From Rhizobium sophorae (lineage in GTDB: Bacteria; Pseudomonadota; Alphaproteobacteria; Rhizobiales; Rhizobiaceae), in assembly GCF_013087515.1 (NCBI RefSeq), contig NZ_JABFCN010000066.1:124001-188000 (forward strand): a stretch of 64,000 nucleotides of DNA, read 5' to 3'. The notes below the pieces were generated by a model, which was given only the letters and a program-made list of their open reading frames with translations, did no database searches and was not told where the DNA came from. A program made the position numbers and the translations under genes. This document shows, in pieces, positions 17,105-25,905 of the stretch. Position 1 is the first letter of the stretch, and the number at the start of each line of letters is the position of its first letter.

Positions 17105-18415
17105 TTAGTTCAAGCTGATGATCTTCGCGGGCGAGAAGTTCTGAAACTTCTTGAACCCGCTGACCATTCCCTTGCTTGGCATGGGTGTGCCAACCGACCC
17201 TTTCAGCCAGCACTGCTTCTTCGCATAGTTATAGGAGAATGCCATGCAGCGATTGTCGTCAACGCAGGCGAGGCGACAGTCGAGCGGCGTCTTGGCGGTG
17301 CTATGAGGGCGTGGGGAGAGATCGCCGCCTCGAAAGTCAACGTCGTGAAAGAGTGCGCTCTGCGGGTCGATCGTTCCAAGAGCAAATGTGGGCGGGTCGG
17401 CGTCGGCCCCGCTGAGGAATCGGCCTGAGAAGGCGACGCTATTTCCATCTGCCCGGTCCGCACTGGATTTGAGGAAGCAGTTCGGCCCTTTTGTGATCTT
17501 TGGGTTGGCGTTGAAAGTGAACGCCTTGCATTGACCGTTCATCACCAGACAACTCTGAGTACATTCCGCAGCGTCGCTTGCGCGGATAGAAGAAATGTCG
17601 TCGCCGAAGAGATCGAGGCCGGTATAGACGGCGATTCGGTTTGGGCGCTTCGTGAATTCTTCGATCGTTGAGAGTTTCGCTTGTGTCTGCGGCGTCGGCG
17701 TTGTGCTTACCGTTGTTTCTGTCGAGCGCGGCTGCTCCGGTGTCACCGGCTGCGCAGTTGATTCCTTTGTGCTCGTCGCGTTCGGGGCGGGCGGAGATGT
17801 ATCTGGTGCTGCCGACGTGCCCGCTGCAGAGGGCTTTGACCCATCGCCAGTGCGATTGAGTTTATACCGCTCAATCTCTTCTGGAGTGAAGACGTGCATG
17901 TCATTCGGCGGTGTCTTGAACATGACGCTCAACACGTCCACGGGAGTATCGAAGCGGTTGAGGACGTCAATGATGTCCGAAATCGTGAGCTGCGCTCCCA
18001 CGAGATCCGAGGTATCAGACGAGATCTGGTGCACGCCGAGCTTGCCCTCGACCTTCCGCTCGATACCCGCAAGAAACATATAAGCACATGCGGATAGGCA
18101 TGCGCTGTCTTTCGGAATGTAGGTCGCGAGCTTTCGCTCATGAATGTCGTCTGCCATCAGCAGACCCATCTGCACGGCGCCGCCTGAGCTGTTCAAGGTA
18201 ACAAGTTTAGCGCCGGGGGCTGCATGAAGAGCCCGCCGGAAGTTGAGCGCTGAGCCGACGTCGATATCGCCGTTCATCACAATGACATCTGGCTTGGCGT
18301 CATCCACGACAAACGGACCAAAGGCCTTCTCAGACGCGGCGGCAGGGCTGACAATTGTCATTCCGCATAGCGCAGCGCTCACCGCGGCAGATCGAAGCAA
18401 CTTACGCATGAACAA
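17105..18415 (-). CDS. Exported ClpP-fold protein with two PAN domains
   Basis: 436 aa. A signal peptide (first ~27 residues) is followed by a ClpP/crotonase-like domain (about 40-160) of the COG3904 type: VTLNSSGGAVQMG, the serine region SACLSACAYMFLAG and LGVHQIS supply the expected oxyanion, Ser and His positions. A Pro/Thr-rich linker (about 190-245) leads to two cysteine-rich PAN/Apple-like domains (CTQSCLVMNGQCKAFTF and CRLACVDDNRCMAFSY). It is probably periplasmic or surface-exposed. It is first gene of the island operon. Proteolytic function is unproven. Confidence 0.8.
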   Translation of the reverse strand: MFMRKLLRSAAVSAALCGMTIVSPAAASEKAFGPFVVDDAKPDVIVMNGDIDVGSALNFRRALHAAPGAKLVTLNSSGGAVQMGLLMADDIHERKLATYIPKDSACLSACAYMFLAGIERKVEGKLGVHQISSDTSDLVGAQLTISDIIDVLNRFDTPVDVLSVMFKTPPNDMHVFTPEEIERYKLNRTGDGSKPSAAGTSAAPDTSPPAPNATSTKESTAQPVTPEQPRSTETTVSTTPTPQTQAKLSTIEEFTKRPNRIAVYTGLDLFGDDISSIRASDAAECTQSCLVMNGQCKAFTFNANPKITKGPNCFLKSSADRADGNSVAFSGRFLSGADADPPTFALGTIDPQSALFHDVDFRGGDLSPRPHSTAKTPLDCRLACVDDNRCMAFSYNYAKKQCWLKGSVGTPMPSKGMVSGFKKFQNFSPAKIISLN

Positions 18416-18551
18416 GCTCCCAGCCCGAGATTATCAAACTACATACGCCTGAAGCTGACAAGGTTGTTGCACGCTCAACACTACTTATTCTGGATTGCGG
18501 TTAATAGACCGCCTTTGGGCCGGGATATCCTTGGCTCCTTCCACGGGCATT

Positions 18552-18842
18552 CTACTCGTGATCGTCACCGTCGATGGAGATCATATGGGGATGATCAGAA
18601 AGCTCTGATGTCGCTAGCAAGCCCAGGGCGTCGTGGTGGTGTGCTGTGAGCGCCGAGAAGTCGTTCGGCGTGATCAGGCGCCTGACCTCGGGTGGGTAGC
18701 AATTTCCACCGCCGATGTAGTCTCGAAAGGTGGCGCACGCCTGGGCGTTAGTCAGCACATAGAACGTTGGCGTGAGAGTTCTGAGATCCAGTTCGATGAA
18801 GATGAATAAGTCGGCGTTGAAAGAAAGGTTACAACTGTGCTT
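18552..18842 (-). pseudogene. C-terminal gene fragment inside the island
   Basis: A 96-codon open frame with protein-like composition: NADLFIFIELDLRTLTPTFY, YIGGGNCYPPEVRRL, TPNDFSAL. It starts right after a stop codon with no plausible upstream ATG; only a GTG at 18758 is available. It looks like the C-terminal part of a longer cytoplasmic protein whose 5' part is missing. The family is not recognised. Confidence 0.45.
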
Positions 18843-19168
18843 TCAATGAATCCAACCATGCTGGCCATATCTGGGATCGACGTGACGCAAACGGAAACAT
18901 GGGCGCGACTGCTTGCATCGTTGTGTCAAGTTTCTGGGATCGATTCCAGGCGGAAGGCAATTGGCAAAAGATGGCGTGGTGGATTCACGATCATCTGCCC
19001 TACTCCGAACTTCAATTCTATCCGCGATATTGGGCGTTCAATATCACTTGGAGTGAAAAGCCGATAAGGCGCATCGACAGTTTTACTAAGCCGACCGGCT
19101 GCTTGACAAAGCCGGGCATGGAGAATCACGTTGGATCCCACGAACACCTGTGGGCAGGTATTCGTTGA
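18821..19168 (+). pseudogene. Probable truncated gene near the right island end
   Basis: Open frame of 115 codons with protein-like sequence: SNHAGHIWDRRDANGNMG, CIVVSSFWDRF, MAWWIHDHLPYSELQFYP, RRIDSFTKPTGCLTKPGM. The first ATG is at 18899 (89 aa, weak ribosome binding site). Coding-like sequence continues upstream of it to a stop at 18818-18820, suggesting loss of the original 5' end. A functional 89-aa protein cannot be excluded. No family recognised. Confidence 0.45.
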
Positions 19169-19219
19169 CCTGACTTTCGGCACGCTGCTGCCACATTGCC
19201 GTTGCCGCAGCCATTAAAA

Positions 19220-19373
19220 TTGCCAGCCTGTCATTTGCTCGTTATGTGAACGCCCGCGCCGAACAAGCGCCGACCAGACCGCGGAGAGGTGGCAGAGTGG
19301 TCGAATGCACCGCACTCGAAATGCGGCATACCTGCAAGGGTATCGTGGGTTCAAATCCCACCCTCTCCGCCAT
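19220..19373. repeat. Right 154-bp direct repeat bounding the island (contains tRNA-Ser)
   Basis: Second copy of 15063-15216 with three substitutions. After the final CCAT the two flanks differ completely. Confidence 0.9.
19283..19372 (+). tRNA. tRNA-Ser(CGA), copy 2
   Basis: Identical over 90 nt to the tRNA at 15126-15215, including anticodon CGA and encoded CCA. Both copies appear intact. Confidence 0.95.
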
Positions 19374-19492
19374 AAACATAATTATCATGCAATGGAGCAC
19401 GTGCGAAAACGTACGGTTGGCGACGTCACATTCGATTGCAGGGCCGCATCCGCGGCGTGAAGCAACCCGTCCCCAAGAGGCGACGCAGGCGG

Positions 19493-20962
19493 TTATGGCC
19501 CGTTGATGATGCGATACACGGAAGCATTGCCCTCAACTCCGTGGAGTGAGGAACCAAATTCCACGACATGGTGGCCGGTCAGGAGATGAATGACGCCTGG
19601 CGCCGTATAGAGCGCTTCCGAGATACAGATCTCGCCAGCATCTGCCAGAGATTGCACGCGGGCGGCAACATTTACGGTCTGACCAAAATAGTCGAGATTA
19701 TCGTTTAGCGTCACAGCTATCGATGGGCCGCAGTGTGCGCCGATTTTGAGGATGATGCCGGGCTCACCATGTTCGAGATTGAAACGCTCGATTTCCTTTA
19801 AGATCTGCAATGCGGCCGAGACTGCGTCTGTTGGGCGAGAGAAGACGGCCATCACCGCGTCGCCGATCGTCTTTACGATGGCGCCGGAATGTTGCTGTGC
19901 CGTCAATTCGAGGAGAGCAAAATGCTCCCTCACCAAGGCGTAGGCGTTCAGGTCGCCCAAGCGCTCATACAGAGCCGTTGAACCTTTTAGGTCTGTGAAG
20001 AGGAAAGTCACCTGGCGAATGCCGAGCCCTTCCCGCTCGTCGACTCGCTCGGACCGGAACAGGCGCCTGAAGGTCTGCCTTGCCAGCAACATCCCGCCGG
20101 AGATATACGGCTCGAATTCGAGCTGCGGCTTGATTGTCAGGGCTGCCACCTCGGGCGGCCAATTTATCAAAAGCAGCGAGCCGCGAACGGGTCCTGTATT
20201 TTCCACCTCGATAATACAAGGACCCGGCGATAAAACGGCGAGGGCCGGGGAAAAGCGTTGCCCATCATACCTGACCCGCAGCAGCGTCGGCGCTGTGGCC
20301 GGCTCACCCGATATCGGCGTCATGAAGGCGGCCTGCGTTTGGACATTCACGCCGGAGAGAATACCAGGACCCAGCTCCGCCCGTAGCGTGACGCTCGAGT
20401 TCGGCGGCAGATAGGTGAGGCCGCGGACCAATCCGCGTAGGTAGTCGAGAAATCGGGCTTGCTGGCCGGGCAGCCTCCCGTCGTTGGCGAAGCGAAGCTT
20501 CCAGTGGAAGTCTTCGACCGAGAGCGAGTCGGGATCATGAAACGGCAGCCGCCGAAGATGCGGCGACACGGAGAACGTAACTTCGATGAAGTCATCGAGG
20601 TCAGTTTCGCCCGATACGTCGCACAAGCCACAGACATAATGGGTCTTGAGCGTGCGCAACGCGCCGAAGCTGTCGAGCACCATTCCAGATTGCGGACAAA
20701 GCACATCCCAGGTCATCTCGAACAGGCCGCATCGGGTGGCATGGAGGAACAGGTCAATGGATTCCGTATCAGTTATCGCGCGGTCACGTGCGAACGCCAG
20801 CGGATTGACACGATAAAGGGCGAGGTCGTTGCCGTCCCTGATTAGCGCTTCGAACTTTGAGATCACGCGCGGGCTCCAGGATCGAGCCTGCTCGATCTGG
20901 ATCATCTTGCTTTCGAGAAGCCGATCGTCGACGCCAGTCATGGTCAACTTGTCCGAAGGCAT
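19493..20962 (-). CDS. Class III adenylate/guanylate cyclase with N-terminal DUF5939-type region
   Basis: 489 aa from ATG 20962; TTG 21082 and ATG 20941 are other possible starts. The C-terminal cyclase domain (about 300-470) starts with VTFLFTDLKGSTALYERLGD (metal-binding Asp), continues with SGAIVKTIGDAVMAVFSRP (second Asp) and GPSIAVTLNDNLDYFGQTVN, ending in AARVQSLADAGEI. The N-terminal ~290 residues include a Cys pair (CGLC, residues about 135-138) as in DUF5939 cyclases. It is predicted to make cAMP; rhizobia carry many such cyclases. Confidence 0.85.
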   Translation of the reverse strand: MPSDKLTMTGVDDRLLESKMIQIEQARSWSPRVISKFEALIRDGNDLALYRVNPLAFARDRAITDTESIDLFLHATRCGLFEMTWDVLCPQSGMVLDSFGALRTLKTHYVCGLCDVSGETDLDDFIEVTFSVSPHLRRLPFHDPDSLSVEDFHWKLRFANDGRLPGQQARFLDYLRGLVRGLTYLPPNSSVTLRAELGPGILSGVNVQTQAAFMTPISGEPATAPTLLRVRYDGQRFSPALAVLSPGPCIIEVENTGPVRGSLLLINWPPEVAALTIKPQLEFEPYISGGMLLARQTFRRLFRSERVDEREGLGIRQVTFLFTDLKGSTALYERLGDLNAYALVREHFALLELTAQQHSGAIVKTIGDAVMAVFSRPTDAVSAALQILKEIERFNLEHGEPGIILKIGAHCGPSIAVTLNDNLDYFGQTVNVAARVQSLADAGEICISEALYTAPGVIHLLTGHHVVEFGSSLHGVEGNASVYRIINGP

Positions 20963-21352
20963 TACGAGCGGAATTTTGGTGCGCCACCGGGGTCGAGTTC
21001 CCAATGACCTGCATACTCGAACCTTCACCTGCCGCTGTAGATTGCCGGCCCCGATTCTACCGAATGAACGCTGCTGACACAAGGTCGTGACCAGAGCGGG
21101 GTTTTGCGAATACGCTTCCAGAGGCGCACTATGTGGATCTTCACCAAGTTGTTGGAGACCAGATGGCGGACGATCCGAAAACTAGGAAGCCGCTGGCAAG
21201 CCTGGGTCCGGCGGCCTGGCAGGCAGCTACATGTCTGCATGGCTGTTTAGCTTGCGAAACCAGTCTTGAATCAGGGAATAAGCAGATTGGGAAGATCGCG
21301 ACACATGAGATTCATGGCGGTCGAGAACTGGCAGCAGACAAATAGGCGGGGA

Positions 21353-21439
21353 GATAGTCACTGGCACACGGCCGGCGTCAGTTGCCCAGCGCCTTCTTCA
21401 CCCAGACTCGATCATGAAGGTCGGCAAGACATGGATGCC
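21353..21439 (-). pseudogene. Duplicated 3' fragment of the DsbA-family gene
   Basis: About 87 bp strongly resemble 23359-23487, the 3' end of the gene at 23384-23944, but about 40-60 bp are missing in the middle, which breaks the reading frame. The fragment can encode WVKKALGN as the gene does WVKKALGS. It lies immediately downstream of the GT39-type gene, which is therefore flanked by copies of the same sequence. Confidence 0.7.
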
Positions 21440-21454
21440 AGACTGTCGCAGCTC

Positions 21455-23083
21455 TCATGGACGGGTGATCCTATAGATCAGCAAATTATTCAAATCCGCA
21501 AGTTTGGTTGCGGTCTTGTCCAGATGGTCGATAACCCCAACATGATGTTCGACGAACAGCCGGCCCTCCTTGTCGGTGGCGTTCTTGGTCACGCCGAACA
21601 GATCCGCGCCCTGCGCGCGCAGTTCCTCGAGCTGCGCGATCGCAGTGGCGTCATCCCCAACGAATTTCGACCATTCCGCATCACCTCCGCCAGGCGGGAA
21701 CACCCAACCGCGCGCCCTGCTGTAGTAGACTGCGACGGGATCGCCGACCTCAGGCGCGATGGCGACGACAAGGTCGCCCGGTTGCGCCAATCGCGCCAGT
21801 TCCTCACCTAGCAGCTTGCCGTTCATGGCGATTGGCTTCTTCATCGTCCTGACGAGGGGCAAGGTTGACCAGGCAAGCGCGATGGCCACGATGAAGACCG
21901 AGCGAAGCATCACAGCCGGCGTCAGAACGGTTCTCGACCCAAGCGTTGCCAGAAGAAGCGCGCCGTGGCCGCAGAACATCGCGATCGGCACATGGAAGAT
22001 GTGGAGATTCCACACATTGCTGGTGATCTCGCCGGCCGCCGCCAGATAGAGGATGGTGGCCGCGGCCAGCCACACATAGGGAATTGCCGAAAGGACGCGT
22101 TGCTTCGGGTCTTCGGCGGGACTGCGCGGCATCCACAAGCCGACGGCCAGCAGCACCAAGAACGGATAGCCGTAGAACCACAAGACCGAGGTGTTCCACA
22201 AGGAATTGAAGTAGAACCTGTCCCTGACATATGTCCAGAAGCCGTCATCCCAGATATAGCCGCCGGTGCCGGCGATATGAAACGGCGGATAGCTGCGGCC
22301 GAGATAAATCGCCCAGATGTAATAAGCGCCGATGATGGCCAGGCTCAAAAGCCCCGACAGGAAAACCCAGCTTGCCTGCTTTCGTTTCTTCTCCAGAATC
22401 CAGTAGACCATCAGGTAGAAGATGACGGCGCCGGCAGCGATGCCTGGCAGCTTTGACAGCACGCCGAGCGAGAAGCTGAGCGTGGCGAGCGGCAAGAGCC
22501 AGCCGCTGCCGCCGGCCCAGTATCTGACGAACAGCCAAACACCAAGAGTGACCAAGGCCAGCATCGCGGGATCGGGAAGAAACGAGCTGTCGATCATGAT
22601 CGCCGCCGGCATCAGTGCGTAGGCGAGTGCCGCCGCGTGGGCGTGCATCTCGCCCCAGCATAGCGCCGTCAGCCTGTGTAGCGAAAACACCGTCACCAGA
22701 CCGAAGAAGGCCGAAACCACGCGGCCGAACCAGTCCTGCCAGCCGAAGAGTTGGTAGAGCAAGGCCGTGAGATAGCTGACGATCTGGAACTCGCGGCCCT
22801 GATAGCTTGGCCCGGGCCCGGTCCAGCTGACCTCAGGAAAGAAGATGTTCCAGCTGCGCTGCTGGAAATTGTCGGCCATCATTGCGGTGCTTATCTCGCG
22901 CCAGCTGAAGCCGTCGACCAACGGCAAGGTGATCTTATGAAACCTGAAGACGATGGCAATAAACAGGATCCCCAGCAAGATCGCAGTGTCGAGGCTCGGG
23001 TATTTGCGAGCAACCATGTCCCAGTCGCTCGTCTGCTGCCATTGCGGACCTTTGGCTCGATTCAATTTCGGGTCGTCGCTCAT
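21455..23083 (-). CDS. GT39-type membrane glycosyltransferase (ArnT/PMT-like)
   Basis: 542 aa from ATG 23083, preceded by GGGGAGGG; a GTG at 23116 is an alternative. There are about ten transmembrane segments. The first periplasmic loop follows TM1 with DGFSWREISTAMMADNF, where the acidic residue typical of GT39/GT83 enzymes is expected. PAAIMIDSSFLPDPAML is a further family-like loop. The C-terminal ~120 residues are soluble. Such enzymes transfer sugars from polyprenyl-phosphate donors to lipid or protein in the periplasm. Acceptor unknown. Confidence 0.85.
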   Translation of the reverse strand: MSDDPKLNRAKGPQWQQTSDWDMVARKYPSLDTAILLGILFIAIVFRFHKITLPLVDGFSWREISTAMMADNFQQRSWNIFFPEVSWTGPGPSYQGREFQIVSYLTALLYQLFGWQDWFGRVVSAFFGLVTVFSLHRLTALCWGEMHAHAAALAYALMPAAIMIDSSFLPDPAMLALVTLGVWLFVRYWAGGSGWLLPLATLSFSLGVLSKLPGIAAGAVIFYLMVYWILEKKRKQASWVFLSGLLSLAIIGAYYIWAIYLGRSYPPFHIAGTGGYIWDDGFWTYVRDRFYFNSLWNTSVLWFYGYPFLVLLAVGLWMPRSPAEDPKQRVLSAIPYVWLAAATILYLAAAGEITSNVWNLHIFHVPIAMFCGHGALLLATLGSRTVLTPAVMLRSVFIVAIALAWSTLPLVRTMKKPIAMNGKLLGEELARLAQPGDLVVAIAPEVGDPVAVYYSRARGWVFPPGGGDAEWSKFVGDDATAIAQLEELRAQGADLFGVTKNATDKEGRLFVEHHVGVIDHLDKTATKLADLNNLLIYRITRP

Positions 23084-23383
23084 CTGAACCGTGCCCTCCC
23101 CACTGACGCCCGACACGGCGCGATACGCGCCGGCATCTGATTGATAGGAAGATTTGGTTGAGCGGGATTAGGCCGTCGGCGCTGTCGGCTGCGAAGTGGC
23201 TCGTAGGCTTCACCGAGCAGCGGTTTGAGAGGCTTGCGAGGCGGCTTTTTCATGAGGGCAGTTCACCAGCAAAGCCTTAAAAAGCAATTAGCCCAGATTC
23301 ATTACTGATTCCATCCCCGTACGAACACAATAAGGGCATCGGTGAGATGGCTCCCCTTGATAGTCTCTGGCACGTGGCCAGCG

Positions 23384-23944
23384 TCAGCTCCCCAGCGCCT
23401 TCTTCACCCAGGATCCAACCTCATCGCCGCTGCTCATGTCAGGCTGCACCAGCCCGTCGATCATGAAGGTTGGCGAGACATGGATGCCGTTCTGCCGGGC
23501 ATATTTGCAGTGCCATTTGATCTCCCGGTCGAGATCGGGGATTGCGAAGGCTTCCTTCAGCTTGACGCCGCTGTAGGCTTCCAGGCGTTCGATGATCTGG
23601 TTCGGCGTCACATCCATATTCGGGCCGCCGGCATGACGCTCGAATTCGAACTCCTCGCGATGGGCTGCGATGGCGGCCATTACTTTCTTTGCTGTCTGCT
23701 TGCCGTCTTCCAGCGTCGAGGCTGCGATGATGCAGCGGACGAGGACGCCGGAATACATGTGCCAAGGTTGCGACTGCAGGCGGATCTTCACGGTGATCTT
23801 GTCTTCGCCCGCCTGGCTCAGCAGTTCGTCGAGCTTGTTGAACGCCCTGACCGAATAGGGGCAAGTCGGCTCCAGAAAGGCTTCGAAGATGCGGGGGCCG
23901 GTTCCCCAGTTGAGCGGATCGGCGTGCCAGGAAGGGGTCGTCAT
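23384..23944 (-). CDS. DsbA-family thioredoxin-fold protein
   Basis: 186 aa. Thioredoxin-like fold with the active-site position reading CPYS (FLEPTCPYSVRAFNKLDELL), i.e. a single cysteine, and a cis-Pro region (VSPTFMIDG). No signal peptide, so probably cytoplasmic. The single Cys argues against classical disulfide oxidase activity; reductase or glutathione-linked roles are possible. The start is supported by GAGAGG 7 nt upstream. A broken partial copy of its 3' end is at 21353-21439. Confidence 0.85.
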   Translation of the reverse strand: MTTPSWHADPLNWGTGPRIFEAFLEPTCPYSVRAFNKLDELLSQAGEDKITVKIRLQSQPWHMYSGVLVRCIIAASTLEDGKQTAKKVMAAIAAHREEFEFERHAGGPNMDVTPNQIIERLEAYSGVKLKEAFAIPDLDREIKWHCKYARQNGIHVSPTFMIDGLVQPDMSSGDEVGSWVKKALGS

Positions 23945-23980
23945 GGGATTCCTCTCTGAAGGTAAAACATCCGAAGCGAC

Positions 23981-25423
23981 TTAAGGTACCAGTCTCCAGA
24001 AGCCATGCTTCTTGCCGTGCCGGCGCTTGAGTTCCGCGACATAGGCGTCATGGGATCTTATGTTGCTGAAGTCATCGATATGAGGCGCAAGCGACGCGCA
24101 GTCCGCAAGATGCCTCGCCGCGTGTTTATAGCGGCTGGGCCGGCTGTTATCGAGCGCGAAATCAATCATGGAGCGCAAGACGATGGTCGCTGCGAGCGGA
24201 TGTTTCTCCGCCAGAGCTTCGGCCGCCGGCGTCATCAGCTCATAGAGATCGCCGTTCAGTTCCGCTTTCCTGATCGCCACCAGTTTTGCCGCCTCGGCAA
24301 GTGCCGGCCAATTCAGAAAAAAGACAAGTGCCTGGTGGACGTCCGGGAAAGCCCGGGCATGGGCAAATGCCTTCTCCTCGGCCTCAAGATCGTCGAAATC
24401 CGGCAATCGCTTGAGGAAGGCCTTGAGGTGCCCGGCATGCAGCGACCGCTCGAAGCACGCCCATCGATAGGTCTGTGCCTCCTCTGCGCGCCCCAGAGCC
24501 TCAAGCGTCTCGACGCGAGCAAGCTGCCACTCGAATGGCATTTCGGCCCAGCCTCTCCTGTCGGCCCCATCCAGCGTCTGCAGCGCTTCCTTCGCCCGCC
24601 CGGCCGAAAGCAGACGATTGGCGATGTCGGCCGCAATCATCGGCGCCTTGCGTGTCTCCTCGGGATGCTGGCCAATGTAGGCATCAACATCGCCCTGAGC
24701 GTCGGCAATTTGCTGCAAGGCTATGCGCACCGTCAGATCCCGGTGAGTGCCGGCGATCTCATCTTGGTAAATCGCGCCGCCGCTGCCCCAGCCAATGACC
24801 TTGCGCTCCTCTTCCGCCGGCTTGTCTTTCGGCTCCTTGGACCATTGGGCGACGAGGGTTTTCAAGCGATCGAGACCATCCTTGCCGAGGGCTGGCACCA
24901 TCGCAGCAATCAAGTTGTCGTACTGGCCGTAGCTATCGTCCTGCACGGCTTTGAACACCTTATCGGCCAGAACATGGGCGTCGATTTTGGCGGACCCAGC
25001 AATTGCAGCAGCATCCTCGCAAGCCTGGTGAAAACTTTGGATAAGCGAACCGCCGCGGTCGTTGGACCTCTCAAAGATCGAATCGGCCAGTGCGAGGAAC
25101 TGCCATATCAGTTCGAAAGCTTCCTGGGGATCATCGGCGGCAACCGTCTCTGCGATCGTCTTGCGCTGGGTTTCGAGATCGTTCTTCAGCGCCTTCACTT
25201 TGTGCCAGTTGATGAGGGTGCGAGCCCGGGCAATGCTCGCAAGCCGCTTTCGCACCTCACGCGCCACCTCGGCGCTGCCGTGATTGCCGGCAAGCTCCAT
25301 TCGAAGCCGTCGCTTGTGGGCGGCACTGCCCATGCTGACCTCGATCAGCAGCTCGGCAAGGCGCTGCGCTCCAAGGGATTCGAGATTTTTCGCATTGAGT
25401 GTCGTCTTGGCTGCCATCGTCAT
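23981..25423 (-). CDS. DUF6880-type protein of unknown function
   Basis: 480 aa, almost entirely helical, rich in Ala/Leu/Glu. It begins LGAQRLAELLIEVSMGSAAH, has TPR-like stretches in the C-terminal half (ADIANRLLSAGRAKEALQTL, RVETLEALGRAEEAQTYRWA) and ends near HAARHLADCASLAPHIDDF. I recall this arrangement from proteobacterial DUF6880 proteins, function unknown. No signal peptide or membrane segment. It lies 36 bp upstream of the DsbA-family gene and may be co-transcribed with it. Confidence 0.75.
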   Translation of the reverse strand: MTMAAKTTLNAKNLESLGAQRLAELLIEVSMGSAAHKRRLRMELAGNHGSAEVAREVRKRLASIARARTLINWHKVKALKNDLETQRKTIAETVAADDPQEAFELIWQFLALADSIFERSNDRGGSLIQSFHQACEDAAAIAGSAKIDAHVLADKVFKAVQDDSYGQYDNLIAAMVPALGKDGLDRLKTLVAQWSKEPKDKPAEEERKVIGWGSGGAIYQDEIAGTHRDLTVRIALQQIADAQGDVDAYIGQHPEETRKAPMIAADIANRLLSAGRAKEALQTLDGADRRGWAEMPFEWQLARVETLEALGRAEEAQTYRWACFERSLHAGHLKAFLKRLPDFDDLEAEEKAFAHARAFPDVHQALVFFLNWPALAEAAKLVAIRKAELNGDLYELMTPAAEALAEKHPLAATIVLRSMIDFALDNSRPSRYKHAARHLADCASLAPHIDDFSNIRSHDAYVAELKRRHGKKHGFWRLVP

Positions 25424-25617
25424 CGCTGTCGTTTCTGCGGGTGACCCTACCCTGCAGGCAGTACGAGGCCAAGGTCCGGGAATGTGTACACGGGATAATC
25501 CTTCGGCGCCTCGCTATTAGCTAAAAACTAACGCTGCCTCGTAACGACTCCTAAAGCCGGTTTTGGCACCTTGTTGCCTGTCGAATATTGCTTCCAAATT
25601 TCTCGCTGGGGTTGATT

Positions 25618-25872
25618 ATGAGTCATAATAAAGACGCCTGGGTCAGCCAGCGCGCTTATTCGTTGTGGGAATCGGAAGGCAGGCCGGATGGCCGCGGGGA
25701 AAGCCATTGGGCGCAGGCGTTGAGGGAGTTCGAGCAGCTTGAGCTGACGAAGGCCTCGCCTGACGGAAACGATCTCATCGAGAAGCTGAAAGCAGCCGGG
25801 CGGCTGATGCGGATCTATGATCAGGCAGCGCCCGCCGTCGAGAACGACCGGCAGATCAAAGCGGCTCGCTAG
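25618..25872 (+). CDS. DUF2934 small protein
   Basis: 84 aa. The N-terminal motif reads AYSLWESEGRPDGRGESHWA, the conserved core of DUF2934 proteins common in rhizobia. The ATG at 25618 is chosen because the motif starts shortly after it. Function unknown. Convergent with the GNAT gene downstream. Confidence 0.8.
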   Translation: MSHNKDAWVSQRAYSLWESEGRPDGRGESHWAQALREFEQLELTKASPDGNDLIEKLKAAGRLMRIYDQAAPAVENDRQIKAAR

Positions 25873-25905
25873 ACCATGTTGCCACTCCCCTGAATGCCGA
25901 AATGT

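Larger units (their letters stand above)
15217..19219. mobile_element. Small genomic island between duplicated tRNA-Ser genes
   Basis: About 4 kb framed by the two 154-bp repeats (period 4157 bp). It holds a four-gene minus-strand operon (15299-18415) and two degenerate fragments (18552-19168). No integrase, transposase or relaxase is visible, so it is either a remnant, a segment mobilised in trans, or the product of homologous recombination between tRNA copies. Content is unrelated to the flanking housekeeping genes. Confidence 0.75.
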
